From NCBI RefSeq assembly GCF_958298935.1, contig NC_084930.1:23038001-23102000 (forward strand): a stretch of DNA of 64,000 nt, in the 5' to 3' direction. The DNA is from Phragmites australis (Eukaryota > Streptophyta > Magnoliopsida > Poales > Poaceae). Numbering within the stretch: the first letter of the stretch is position 1; each line of letters begins with the position of its first letter. The position numbers and the translations under genes were made by a program. The notes beneath the pieces were generated by a model. The model saw only the letters and a program-made list of their open reading frames with translations. It was not told where the DNA came from and did not search any database. This document shows, piece by piece, positions 32,092 to 43,612 of this stretch.

Positions 32092-33493
32092 TGAATTAGG
32101 GCATGTAGAACTAATTGGCTCCAAAAACTTTATAAGATAAGCCTATATCAATTTATATCTAAATATGCTCTAGGTTTATCTAGTGTGTCTACTTTATTGT
32201 TAAAAAATAATTGCAACCTATCTAGAAAGGAAAATTACAAGTATGTAAATGTAGAGACGTAAATAAGGTAGTGAGCAAACTTTACATAAGAGATTTTTAT
32301 CCTATGGTATCAATAGCATAACCACCACCCCTAGTCCACATTGGAGATCTACCAAGGATATGCTCCCAGTGGCCAAGACACTTCCGGCCATGGCTCTTGA
32401 GCCACCAAGCCACCAAGGCAAGGACACCAAGCCACTCTTCCTGTCACTTGCCACCGTCTTCACTTTGGAGCTTGAGCCACCAAGGAAAGGTTCTCCGCAT
32501 CCCCGAACAAGCTTCTTGTCACTACTCCACACCGAGTCGGAGGATCAACAAGCTTGAGCCACCAAGACCCAAGGTGCCAACGGGTCACCAAGACTCTAAG
32601 GTGCCTACGTACCACATGGTACAAGCTAGAATCATTCCTTGATCCTCTCTCTAGGCAACACCACCTAGACACAACTCTCTCTAGGACTATTAGCACTAAG
32701 CATTATCTAATCATATGCTTAATTGCCTTGGATAATCACTTTAAGCACTTTGGTGACTTGGATGTGTTCACTATTGTATATGAGCTTCCTCTGGACTCCA
32801 GCACACTGCAACAAGTTCAATTGACCGAGTGGAGGGACATAAATAGCCTGCAACCTACGGGCTAGCCGTTGCTCCAATGGCTCAACTTTACTGTATACAC
32901 TAGATGATTCGGAGTAAATAGCATTGTACTCACCAGGCCATCCAGCGTGTACATCAACTAAAAAACTAGCCGTTGGAACTCCACTCAAACCTTCTGTGAA
33001 CACCAGATGTTCTGATGTGTTCACCAGCTCCATCACCAGACCATCCAGCGTGTACACTACTTCTGCCAATCGAGCCACTTTCTCTGCACAAAATACTCCG
33101 CATGTATATCATTAGTGTACCAGACCATCCGGCATGTTGATCTTCAATCTTCGGCACTTGGAACCTTCTCTACAAGAAATACTCTGGCGTGTTCAACTCC
33201 ATATCATCAGACCATCCGGCGTATACAGTTTCCATGAGCTAAAATGCTCCAACGTGTACATTCTCCTCTGCGCTAGACCTTCCGGTGTGTATACTTTCTC
33301 TGGGACTTCTCCAATTTGATCAATCATTGTCTCGGTTTTGGTGGCTTCTTCATGTATTGCATCCATGAGACATACTAAAGTATATACTTGACAAACATAT
33401 TAGTCCCATTAACTATGTTGTTATTAATCACCAAAATCACATACATACCCTAAATATGGTCTCTGTGATATCTCCAAGGGCATATTTGCTACA
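32092..33493 (-). repeat. Ty1/copia LTR, about 1.4 kb
   Basis: On the minus strand the LTR starts TGTAGCAAATATGCCC at 33493 and ends near 32092, just before the primer site. Its first 150 bases carry ATTTTGGTGATTAATAACAAC and TCATGGATGCAA, words common in long grass copia LTRs. The second LTR of this element is not in the window. Short plus-strand ORFs at 32302-32900 are chance frames within it. Confidence 0.75.
32930..33305 (-). repeat. Repeated CCATCCGGCGTGTACA-type motif in the copia LTR
   Basis: AGACCATCCAGCGTGTACA and close variants recur at about 32936, 33050, 33123, 33212 and 33282, spaced by 70-115 bp. Such iterated motifs in LTRs are often regulatory, but no function is shown here. 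Confidence 0.7.
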
Positions 33494-34991
33494 CCTACAG
33501 AAAGAAGAATTTGAATGATGCGCTCCTATCAACATAGGAAAGGCGGTCATAGCACTTAGACATACCTGGGCCGCTTTTTGGCTAGGAAAGCTTCACTAGC
33601 ATTAGGGGGGCCACCAACCTCTTGAGCATCTTCTCGGGGATGCCTCCCTTGGTTCCTGATCCTGTCAGGGCTAGGGGAACATCTCCTAATAAACTCGTAG
33701 TGACAATCGCCTTCCCGTAGTCTGGAGCCAGGAGCTAAATGAACCCGAAGTAAAAAATAATCTAGCTACAAAGGCTCTGGATAAAAGCTTAACTCACAAG
33801 AGTTAGGGCCGCTGCTCCTAGTGCTCGTATCATGATTTGACCCCCCCCCCCGGAGGCCATCGCAAGGGTCGAATCCCCAGCAGGCATGGCCGGCACTGGG
33901 CTGGCTGAAGCTGTGGGGGCAGGAGATGTTGGATTCGGTGATCTAGAGTCACCCGTCGGTGAGTTAACCTCAACATAATCATCCCCTTCGGTGCCACACC
34001 ATTGGTGAAGGATGTGGTCAGCAACGCGATGCCATCGCCACCACTCCCACTCGGACCCATGCTCCCCGTGATGATGACCCCATCCAGGTGCATAGTTGGG
34101 GCTCCTACATTCTCAGCCTTTGGGTTGGGCTGCCCATGCCTGGGATGTTGTGCAAGTCCGCGACGGCCATCACTATGGTTACTAATACTCTAAAGAAAAC
34201 AAAGTCAAAAAATGAGAAGGTTTGTGAGACTTAACAACATGATCCTCCTTTGAGCATCAAGATCCATATCTACAATGGGGACCAGGATGTCTGGGCTATT
34301 GGAAGAGGGGATTACATCAAAGAGAAGCTTGTTTTTCTTGTCAACCACATCTAGCAAGAGAACTGTGGAAAGTGACAAGCAAATTGTGAGGACTAAGCTC
34401 GTGGTTCCTTTAAAAGTGACTACTCGAGATCGATAAGTACTTGTCTCACCTTCTTGGGATAGATCCATCTTCACTGCGAATTGCCAAGCGCTAGTAATCT
34501 GTGACTTCAAAGGACATAGGCAGTGCCTAATGAAGTCTCTAGCGATGTCATGTGCCATCAACTTCCTCTCCTTTAGATGTTGGATCTCTCTAATGAGGCT
34601 CTGATGGAGGGTGGTCATCGATGGCTCTTCTGTCTAGGTGGGCCTCGGTAGCAACGCAAGACCCGGTCTCACCACTACCTAAAATCCATGCTGCGACTGT
34701 CCATCTTTTGAACCCAACCAGTGAAAAGTCTTCTCCCTGTCCTCTCGTGGGGACTGGATGATTTTTCATGGGCTAACACAGAAAACCTATTCTGATGGAA
34801 CACTGTCTCGAGGACTCGCCTGAGAACTCGAAGGTGTTCAGAACCCCAAGTAGATGATCTGAGAACCTAGAGTACTCGATTAGATGTATCATCCTATTCG
34901 GGAACCTGAGTCTTACTCCATGGCACGGTCGGACAAAATGCTTATCTTCGCTAGACATGCACTTGATCCATCGAATCCTCATTTCATGTAC
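33494..34991 (-). other. Remnant interior of a gypsy (possibly Tat-lineage) element
   Basis: The minus-strand frames are more protein-like than the plus-strand ones: a segment near 33720-33520 with REDAQEV and FLAKKRPRYV-like words, and the ORF at 34205-34618. A run of about eleven C (33841-33851) interrupts them. I cannot assign gag, RT or integrase. Confidence 0.4.
34205..34618 (-). CDS. Antisense ORF, plant transposon-associated type
   Basis: The ORF has 137 codons on the minus strand, with a helical N-terminus (IREIQHLKERKLMAHD), then FIRHCLCPLKSQITSAWQF and a hydrophobic middle. The P-L-K-x-x-x-x-x-x-W pattern resembles the putative plant transposon protein found in many grass gypsy elements. 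It lies upstream of a plus-strand LTR start at 34992. In Tat-lineage gypsy elements an antisense ORF between pol and the 3' LTR is known, and that would fit here. It could also be part of a minus-strand gag. The ORF is probably truncated. Confidence 0.4.
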   Translation of the reverse strand: MTTLHQSLIREIQHLKERKLMAHDIARDFIRHCLCPLKSQITSAWQFAVKMDLSQEGETSTYRSRVVTFKGTTSLVLTICLSLSTVLLLDVVDKKNKLLFDVIPSSNSPDILVPIVDMDLDAQRRIMLLSLTNLLIF

Positions 34992-35480
34992 TGTTGGGGG
35001 CTTGATGATTACTACGGGATGGCTACCATATCCAGGCACCCTGGGCTTTTCAGCAATTCTCAGAGCGTATCTCTATCTTCAGGAATATGATCCGTAGATG
35101 AAAGGAAACTACTCGTAGGTACCCATGGTTTCCTGTAAATAGGGAAGTTTATCTCTAAAAATGAGAATGAAGACGCTCCCGTATAAATACGGAGCCTGGG
35201 GACCCTGCGGAGGACAATCCATAACAATTCAATAGATAGTCAACAAGCAGAACAAGTCATTAGAAGCAACGAAGTCACCGAATAGGTTTAGATCCATCTA
35301 AGCTAGCCACGTACCCCCTTGTACAATCTCATATCAATACAAGACAAACAGGACATAAGGTTATTATCTTAAGGAAGACCCGAACCTATTTAAAACCCCC
35401 TCTATGTGTTCCTTTGATTTGTCTACTAAAAGCACCCCCCTTCAATTCTACAAGTTTGTAAGGTTGACGGTCCACCAATC
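34992..35480 (+). repeat. Gypsy LTR, probably Tat lineage (right end uncertain)
   Basis: It starts TGTTGGGGGCTTGATGATTAC, a common opening for Tat-lineage LTRs. Further in it has a TATA-like CGTATAAATACGGAG at 35190-35205 and the series CTCATATCAATACAAGACAAACAGGAC and CGAACCTATTTAAAAC. The 3' end is not clear, and I see no primer site after it. Confidence 0.6.
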
Positions 35481-36114
35481 ATCGATAGTTTGTAACGGCA
35501 GATTGGGATACCTCCTGATTGGCTTCCTTTGAATCCGCCACTAGCTACCCTAAAAGGGAGGCATCAACGGGTTGAACCTATTTGCTCTTGGTTGCCAATA
35601 GCATCGTGAAAGTGGTTTTCTTATCCAATCTCCTATGTCGAGTCCGTCGATCGAACCACAAGCTCCAGCCATGACTCCAGGGGCTTGAGACCTTCTTGCT
35701 CAGATCCTGGATGACAATGTCTCCAAACGTTGTCGCCAGCATTGCCTGTGGCATTGGAAGAGGTCTGCACCAAGGTTTTGGTCGTTGCTTCACCATGGCA
35801 TCTACAATTTTTGACGCTAGTGTCACAGCGCTCACTGGCATGCCCATGCATTCGTGGTTGGTCCCGGTCTCAGACATCGCTAGCTATAGTTCTTCTTCCA
35901 CCTGATACAAATCTTCCAACATGAAGCTGGCCCTCATTGGTACTTGGATCAGGTAATTGGTTGCTAATGAATTGATCTCCAGTTTGTCCTAATACCCAGA
36001 GATAATTACCGAGCCTGACCTCCATGGCACCGGTGGTTGAGGCATGCTAGAGGTTGTGGTGACTGCAAAGGTAAGCCACTGATTCGTCATTGCAACCACC
36101 AGTAGGTCGACACA
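35481..36114. other. Unassigned, between an LTR remnant and CACTA copy D
   Basis: A 99-codon minus-strand ORF (35578-35877) lies here. I recognise no domain in it. The segment may belong to the same gypsy remnant. Confidence 0.35.
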
Positions 36115-36400
36115 CACTACTATAGAAATAGCCTTTTATGCCGACCCATCACTGCCGGCTCCTAATGGGCCGACAGTGATGGGGCATTATTGCCGGTTCA
36201 AAAGCCATGCAGAAAGAATAATTCATTATTGCTTATGAACCAGCAGTGATAAGGATCATCACTACCGGCTGATAGCTTGAGTTCACAGTGATGCCCAACT
36301 CCCTCATCGCTGTCGGCTTAAGCCATTGTCTGCAGTGATAATAGGGCATCACTACCGGCTAGTTATATGAGCCGGCAATGATGTCTCGGCTATATAAAAG
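36115..36400 (+). repeat. Left terminal and subterminal repeats (copy D)
   Basis: CATCACTGCCGGCT, GGCCGACAGTGATG, CATCACTACCGGCT and similar units alternate over about 280 bp. The motif type is the same as in copy A. Confidence 0.85.
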
Positions 36401-37195
36401 TTGCCCTCTCCTTCCCTAAGCTCGAGAACAATAGAGAGGAGCTCTGTTCTTACTTTGTGACAGCCATTTTTGGTGACCAAGTTCTTGGTGGCTTCAAAAT
36501 TTTGAAGAATCCTCATGCCCTAGGTGTTCCAAGGTATATAACTTCATCTCTAATCCATTTCTAGTTGAAGTTTATTTGCTAAATTGCTCTAGATTTTGAA
36601 ATGATGTAGATGAACCTATGGCCATGATGTTTTGAGACAATATATATGCAATTATACCTCATTTATGATATGGAAGCTTCAATTAGTAGCTTATGGTGGA
36701 AATTGTCTTTATTATTGATTTACATTAGCTATATGTATGAGCATATTTATTTTAGTTTTTTAATGAATTAGAAAATTTAGCCATGATATTAAGGTACATA
36801 GCAAACTCCAATTATATTTTATATTTTTATTAACTAGCGAGCTCCTATATAAGAACTTTAGGTATGAGCATATTTATTGTTGATTTTTAGTGAATTAGAA
36901 AATTTAGCCATGATATTTAGGTATGTAACAAGCTCCAATTATATTTTTTATATTTTAATTAATTAGCGTGCTCCAATATGGAAACTTTAGGTATGAGTGT
37001 ATTTATTTTTATTTTTAATGAATTAGAAATTTTCGCCATGATATTTAGGTATGTAGCAAGATACAATTATATTTTTTATATTTTATTGAATTAGCAAGCT
37101 CCAACATAGAAACTTTATGTATGAGCATATTTATTTTTCATTTTTACTTAATTAGTCCCTATATAAGAGTTGAATAAGAATGAAAATTTTTAGGG
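36401..37195 (+). other. 5' region of copy D with diverged direct repeats
   Basis: TATAAAAG at 36394 could be the promoter. Downstream, a block of about 115 bp built from TTTAGGTATGAGCATATTTATT, GAATTAGAAAATTTAGCCATGATATT and GCTCCAATTATATTTT recurs about four times between 36750 and 37140. Copy A has a shorter set at 1265-1420. Confidence 0.65.
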
Positions 37196-40100
37196 ATGGC
37201 ACCAACAAACACTCATCGAAAGCGGACGAGAAAGCATACAAAAGGCGGCTCCTCCAACCCGGGCCAATTTCTAGTAGGAGATGGTGAGGTAATTTATTTG
37301 TTGGTAATTGGAAAATTTCTAAATGTTGGATTTACAATAATGATATAATTGTAGATGGATGTATGATACGAGCCGTGTGAGTGCAGAGCACAAGAATGGC
37401 ATTGAGTGTTTCCTAGTAGCAATTATGGCGCACACAGTCAAATACACAGTCTTAATACATGTGCTGTTCATACGTTGATTGGGAGAACAAGAAGCTATTT
37501 CCACCATCCAGCATGTACATTCCCACTTGATGCCAAGGGGCTTGATGCCAAGCTATACCCGTTGGACCGAGCATGGTAAAGCTGAGATCGTATAGGAAGG
37601 GCAATATATTGGCAAAGAAGATGAAGACTTGTGCACCGATAGGCCGACCGACAAATACGTTGATATGCCACCTACTAGAGATACGTTGGCTGATGATGAT
37701 ATAGAGGAGATGTTGGCCGATGCTGATGCCGATGATCTGGAGCAGATGTTGCGTGATGGGGAGGGGAACTTCACCAATGAAAGAGAGTTTCAAAAGTTCC
37801 AGCGTATGGTAGAGGATTCTAAAACACCGTTGTTCCTGTGCTATGAGAAGGAGCACAAAAAGTTGCATACCGTGCTTTCACTGCTACATTTGAAGGCAAG
37901 CAATGGGTAGTATGATACAAGCTTCATAGAGTTGTTACTGTTCTTAAAGAAATTGCTTCCAAAGGGAGATGTGCTGCCAGAAAACACATATCAGGCCAAG
38001 CAGGTTGTGTGCCCATTGGGGTTAGAAGTGCAGAAAATACATCCATTTCCAAATGATTGCTTGTTGTATCACGGAGAGCATGGAGACTTGGAAGTGTGTG
38101 TCGTCTGTGGTGCTGCACGATACAAGTCTGACGGTGATGATATCGATGGTGAATGAAAGAAGAAAAGGCCTCCCGTCAAGGTGATGTGGTATTTTCCTAT
38201 AATCCGCCATTTGAAGCATTTATTTGCGAAAAAAAGGCATGCTGAACTGATGCGATGGCACGCAGAGGAGCGCAAGGATGATGGAATGCTGAGACACCCT
38301 GTTGATTCTACGCAGTGGAGAAACATCGATAGGAAATAGAAGGAGCTCATTGCGGAAGATGTGAGAAATATAAGATTTGGGTTAAGTATGAATGGGATGA
38401 ATCCATTCGGAAACATAAGCAGTAGTCATAGCACTTGGCCTATGACTCTATGTATCTACAACCTTCCTCCTTGGTTGTGTATGAAGCGGAAGTACATTAT
38501 AATACTGTTGCTGATACCAGGGCCGAGGCAACCTAGCAACGATATCGATATCTACCTGAGACCATTAATCAAAGATCTTGTAGTATTGTGGAACGATGGT
38601 GTGCATGTATGGGATGCATACAGATGAGAGAGCTTCCCCCTACGCGCAATGCTATTCATAACAATCTAGGATTGGCCAGCCCTTGGCAACCTATCAGGCC
38701 AGACTATCAATGGCTACTGTGCACTTGTGCATTGCTTCGATGAAATAATGAGCTTATGGTTGAAGAACATCTGAAAAATGGTGTACCTAGGTCATTGTTA
38801 ATTTCTTCACATGGATCACCCGTACTGCAGAAATAGGAGAGCTTTTGATGGGAAAGTTCAATATCGATCACCACCTAAGCATCACACTGGGAGATTGGTA
38901 CATGAGATGGTACAGGGACTTAGGGTTATCCTTGAAAAGGGACGCAGGGGTACACTGGTTCCAAAATCTAATCTTAGAGATCCTACGTTCAAAAAGCAAT
39001 CTACTTTTTATGACTTAGCTTGTTGGTCAGATTTGGTGGTTCGACATGCAATCGATGTCATGCACATTGACAAGAACGTGTGTGATAGCTTGATTGGTAC
39101 TTTACTAGATATACCTGGCAAAACAAAGGATACACTCCAAGCACGGAGGGACCTGAAATTTTTGAAACTCAGATAAGATCTACATCCCGAAGATATGGAA
39201 GAAGGTGGCAAATATCTTGGTCTCGCTAGCTACAGTCTTAGCAAGGTAGAAAATTGCAATGTGCAAATGCTTACATGGAATCAAAGTTTCATCCGATTAA
39301 TCCACCAACATAAAGAGTCTAGTAAACATGTAAGATTTGAAATTAACTAGCGTGAAGTCTCATGATTGTCATGTGATGATGAAACATATGCTTCCTATTG
39401 CAATTAGAGGTATTCCGTCGCCGAAGGTTTGAAACCCAATCATAAAGCTGTGTTCATTCTTCAATGCAATATCACAGAATGCCATCGATCTAACCTAGCT
39501 AGTTAAGCTGTAGAAAGACGAGGTTGAGACTTTATCCCAACTTGAGGCATTATTCCCTCCATTATTTTTGATATCGTGGTGCATCTCATTGTTCACATTG
39601 GGATAGAGATACGAATTCTTGGCCCCGTGTTTCTGCATCAGATGTACCCTTTTGAGAGGTTCATGGGAGTTCTGAAGAAATATGTTTATAACCAAAATCG
39701 ACTAAAAGGCTGCATGGTCGAGGGCTAGGGAACCGAGGAGGTCATTGATTTCTGCGTTGACTACATGAATCTCAAATCGATTGGTGTGCCTGTATCTCGC
39801 CATGAGGGGAGGCTACAAGGGAAAGGGATGATAGGTGCAATCTCATTCCACACTAATAGCCCCATTTCATTCATACGAGCACATTTCGCAGTTCTGCAAC
39901 AATCAGTTGTAGTGGACCCTGTATGTCTAAGAACACCAGAAAATGCTACGGACCAAAAACCTAGGGAAATTTGATGTTTATATCACGCGAGAGCATAGAG
40001 ATCTTTTTGGCACCTAGTTACATAGACAAGTAATGGATAAGCAGATAGAATGTGATTAGTTGAATGTGTTGTCTCACAGACTGTCAACTACAATATTCAC

Positions 40101-40638
40101 ATGCCAAGGGTATGACATAAATGGCTATACATTTTATATGAGAGCTTAGGATAATAAGAGCGCCAACCAAAATAGCGGTGTTTGTATAGATGCCTACGAC
40201 TGCAATAGAAATATGATACCTACTACAGATTCATAGAGGAGATCTGGGAGCTCGACTATGGAGTGCTAAAGGTTCCTCTTTTCTGGTGCCAATGGGCCAG
40301 ACTCCCAGGGGTGTGAACATCGACAAGTACGGTATGACTACAGTGGACCAAAAACTCGTTAGATACAGAGAAAAACTATTTGTACTTGTGAATGATGTTA
40401 TGCAAGTCTTCTATGTTAAGGAGCCGGACCCGGCTAACAAGGAGGAGTGTCATATGGTTCTTTAAGAAAAAAAAAGGATTGTTGGAGTGGAGAATGTCAT
40501 TGACGAGGAAGACTACAATCAATTCGACACGCTACCTCCTTTCGGAGAGGATGTTGACCTAGGTCCTATGAAAGACACGGACGAACCTCCATATGTACGC
40601 CATGATCATAATGAAGGGCGAATCGTTAAGACAAAGTA
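37196..40638 (+). pseudogene. TNP2-type CACTA transposase (copy D)
   Basis: Exon 1 runs from the ATG at 37196 (31 codons, MAPTNTHRKRTRKHTKGG) to a GT-AG intron at 37289-37354. Exon 2 has lost bases at its start and is out of frame. The transposase-associated domain follows (37360-37600), then an open acidic segment (37629-37910, DMPPTRDTLADDDIEE). The Transposase_21 core covers 37930-39180 (WYFPIIRHLKHLF, NPFGNISSSHSTW, IYNLPPWLCMKRK, HAIDVMHIDKNVCDSL), DUF4218 about 39520-39970 (SRHEGRLQGKG) and DUF4216 40080-40638 (GYDINGYTFY, ENVIDEEDYNQF). Stops near 37920, 38155, 38335, 38627 and 39174, and frame losses later, disable it. The family protein catalyses excision and insertion of the element in the nucleus. 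Confidence 0.88.
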
Positions 40639-41239
40639 GCTAAATTGTATTAATTACTATGTATGAATTTATTTTAGATGCAATTATACCTCACTTACGT
40701 TTTGGAAGCTTCAATTTGTACTTTACGGTGGAAGATGTCTTTATTATTGAGCATATTGATTATTGATTTTTAGTGAATTAGCAATAGCACAAGCACTATT
40801 GTTATGTATTACTATTTTTGATTTTTAATAAATTAGCAATAGCACTAGCATATTGCTATTTGCATATTATATGATTTACATTAGATATAGTTATGAGCAT
40901 ATTTATTTTCAATTTTTAATGATTTAAAATATTTATCGATGAAATTAAGATAAATAGCAAGCCCCAATATAGAAACTTAGGTATGAACATATTTGTCTTA
41001 ATTTTTTATTGAATTAGAAAATTGAACCATGAAATTTAGGTATATACAAAAATTAATTTTCGTATGTAGGAAGTTCAAATTTAAATAAATATTTATTAGG
41101 ATTTTAGGTCAACATAATCTTAATAATTATAGATAGTACAAACTCAACCAAAAACACTTGAGCAGTGTAGCGGTTTAATTGTTTGGTATTGCTTGACATA
41201 GGTTGTGGGTTTGATATTCTGCGCGCGGGTAGCTAAATC
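40639..41239 (+). other. Spacer between the two genes of copy D
   Basis: AT-rich DNA with no gene. Words from the 5' region (TGAGCATATTTATT, GAATTAGAAAATT) reappear. Confidence 0.5.
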
Positions 41240-41460
41240 AAATTTTTTTCACCCGCACCTGCAGTAAAAGGGGTTTCACTAACGGTAAATGTAATTGACC
41301 AGCAGTGAAAGTTGTTTCACTACTGGTGGACTTATTGTGCCGGTAGTGAAATATATTTCACTGCCAGTTTGTCCTATTGAGCCAACACTGAAGATCCACT
41401 TTCACTGCTAGTCATCATCTTGAGCCGACAGTGAAAGTGCTCCCCTATAAGAGTGCTCGA
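41240..41460 (+). repeat. Internal subterminal-type array (copy D)
   Basis: Units such as GGGGTTTCACTAACGG, CAGCAGTGAAAG, TTTCACTACTGG, CGGTAGTGAAA, TTTCACTGCCAG and GCCGACAGTGAAAG recur within 200 bp, followed by a TATA-like CCCTATAAGAG at 41442. They resemble the terminal units but end in GTGAAA instead of GTGATG. A shortened form is at 2826-2885 in copy A. I infer a promoter region for the downstream gene. A buried element end is the alternative. Confidence 0.75.
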
Positions 41461-41505
41461 CGCACCCGCCCTTTGACACATAGAATTTTTTTCCCTTCCT
41501 AGCCT

Positions 41506-43330
41506 ATGCCCTCTACCGAATATCCTCTCAACACTAAGGACCCGTGTTGTTGTGCCCTGCGCTGTCGTCCACTGCCACCGTTGCCAACGACCACAACTCT
41601 GATGCCGGGGAGCTCGTCACCTCCTCCCTGACACCGAGGAGCCTGTGCTGTCGTACACTGTGCCCTTGTCCACCATCTCCATCACCGAGGACCACCATCC
41701 AGACGCTAAGGAGCCTATTGCCTCCACCCCGACGAGCACCCCGATGCCGAGGAGCCCATGCTGCTGTGCCCTACGTCCTCGTCCGCCGCCACTGTCGCCA
41801 TGGACCACCACCCCAACGTCGAGGTAGGCCTCTCAGATCCCCCACCGTCTCCTTCTAACCTCTGATTCCTAGGGTTTAAGTGCAAGTTGGTACTGATTCA
41901 TTGCCGGCTGCTTGTCTGTTCAAATGATAAGAATAGATGCTTGTGTACTGGTTCTTTGTGTGTTAAAGTAATAAGAACAGATGCTGCTTGTGGTCCTTTT
42001 GTGGATTCAAATGATAAGAACAGATGTTGCTTGTGGTCCTTTTATGAATTCAAATGATAAGAACAGATATGTTGTCTTGGTCCTTTTGTGTGTTCAAATG
42101 ACAAGAATAGATGCTGGTTGTGGTCCTTTTGTGTTCAAATGACAAGAACAGATACGGCTTGTGGTCCTTTTGTGTGTTCAAATGATAAGAACAGATGCTG
42201 CCTTGGTCCTTACTGGTCTGTACTTGTATACCGAGACATATTTCTTGTGTTGTCTCTGCAGTGAGCTACTTATTATAATTTGATCCCTGGATGGTGTGCT
42301 ACTGTAAGTTTAGAGATTGATTAGCATATCAGATTCTGATAAGGAAGTTGATTCGTCCTTTTTGTTCTGTTGTTACTTGCTTGAATCTTGCTGTTCAGTC
42401 TCTATTTATGTCTCGGCAGGAAATTGCTTGTCCTTTTCAAAATTTGTGCTCTCTGATTTGGTACAACAACACTATCCATGATTATATTGTGCGATTTTTG
42501 AGAATTCTATCCTGATTCTAATAACTAGATGAGAAATTAGTAAATTGTCCAGTCGTTGATTATTGAATAGAACAATTAGAGGACAGGACCCTGATTGTCC
42601 TAGGGACAATTGTTATTCATTTCCTGAGAGCACTTTTATACACCTACTGTCCAGTTCTTGTTGTACACATGTTGTTAGAAATTCTTGATTATGAATTACT
42701 ATCATTTCAAATTATCGCATTATTATTTACAACACTTACACCTTGGCCTTATTAGGTTCACATAATAGTGTAAGAAAAAGGATTTGTCCAAACTGTGGCT
42801 AATGTCCTTCATCTTCCCTATATCCACTGTGTGCCTAATAAGACCATTTTCTATATCCACTGAGGCTGTTCTTTTTTACTCCTGTTACGTGTTGTATTAA
42901 AAATTGCACTGTTTTCATACTTGTTTTTCTTTTTGCAAATGATGAAATTGGAGACTATACATATGACTGCAAAGCTCAACTGGGATGGTTATTACACATG
43001 CACCTTGCACGTCTTTTCACTATCCTAGTCAAGCTTGCAGTCGTATATACATATGATGCTAATGCTATTTTCATACTTGTTTTACATTTTTTTGGTGTTA
43101 GTGTGGTTTGTAGTATACCATTTTTTGTTGTTAATGGATTCAAAGGAGCATGTTACAAAGGATACAAGTCCAAACAAGAAGTTATTGTGGCATACAATAG
43201 TCAAGTCATCCAGGTCAAACTAAAATTAGCTACCTTTGAAAATAAGGAGAATAAATTTGATTTCACGTGTAAAGATGTCATAATCCTAGTTCCTGTTGTA
43301 ATCATTATTTTGCTATGTAAGATGATGTGA
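41506..43330 (+). pseudogene. GC-rich exon, repeat-rich intron and RNase H1-like/tail module
   Basis: ATG at 41506 (MPSTEYPLNTKDPCC) lies 60 bp after a TATA-like box in a GC-rich exon (to about 41825) that has lost its frame. A likely donor (GAG/GTAGGC) at 41824-41825 starts a long AT-rich intron containing a tandem repeat. A segment at 43130-43330 reads GFKGACYKGYKSKQEVIVAYNS, a basic linker and a hydrophobic end (VIILVPVVIIILLCKMM), and stops at 43328. This is the same module as at 2880-3085 and resembles an RNase H1 N-terminal (hybrid-binding) domain with a C-terminal membrane-like tail. The middle exons that should start the domain are not visible. Whether this is one gene or two pieces is an inference. 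Confidence 0.5.
41907..42215 (+). repeat. Minisatellite, about 45-bp unit, seven copies
   Basis: A unit made of TTCAAATGATAAGAACAGATG, GCTTGTGGTCC and TTTTGTGTG occurs about seven times with small changes (GATAAG or GACAAG; TGCTGC, TGTTGC or TACGGC). It lies in the presumed intron after the GC-rich exon and is missing from copy A because of the deletion there. Confidence 0.9.
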
Positions 43331-43612
43331 CTTGTAAGGTCAATATCTCACTTTTTAGTATCCTCATGTATATTTGTGCCTATTTTGCTACGTAAGATGT
43401 GACTTTTTTTTTGTTAAATGTGTTCGTAATGTACTCAATTACAATATTGTATGTGTATGCATTCTATCTATCGACTCCATGGTTATCTCCCTCTTTCGAC
43501 AGCCTCTCATCCTCCCTCATCGACTGTAACTCTATCTTCCTCCTTTATTAGCTCTCTATATGTAGAATACTCAATCGCTTGTCATCATCGTATACAGAAC
43601 TCACAGGAAGGG

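Noticed and set aside
32719..33078. 119-codon minus-strand ORF in the copia LTR
   Set aside because: It overlaps the repeated LTR motif, lies between the LTR start and the primer site, and has no gag or pol similarity.
41544..41858. 104-codon serine-proline ORF as a separate gene
   Set aside because: It is an alternate frame of the GC-rich first exon of the CACTA second gene region, built of internal repeats.
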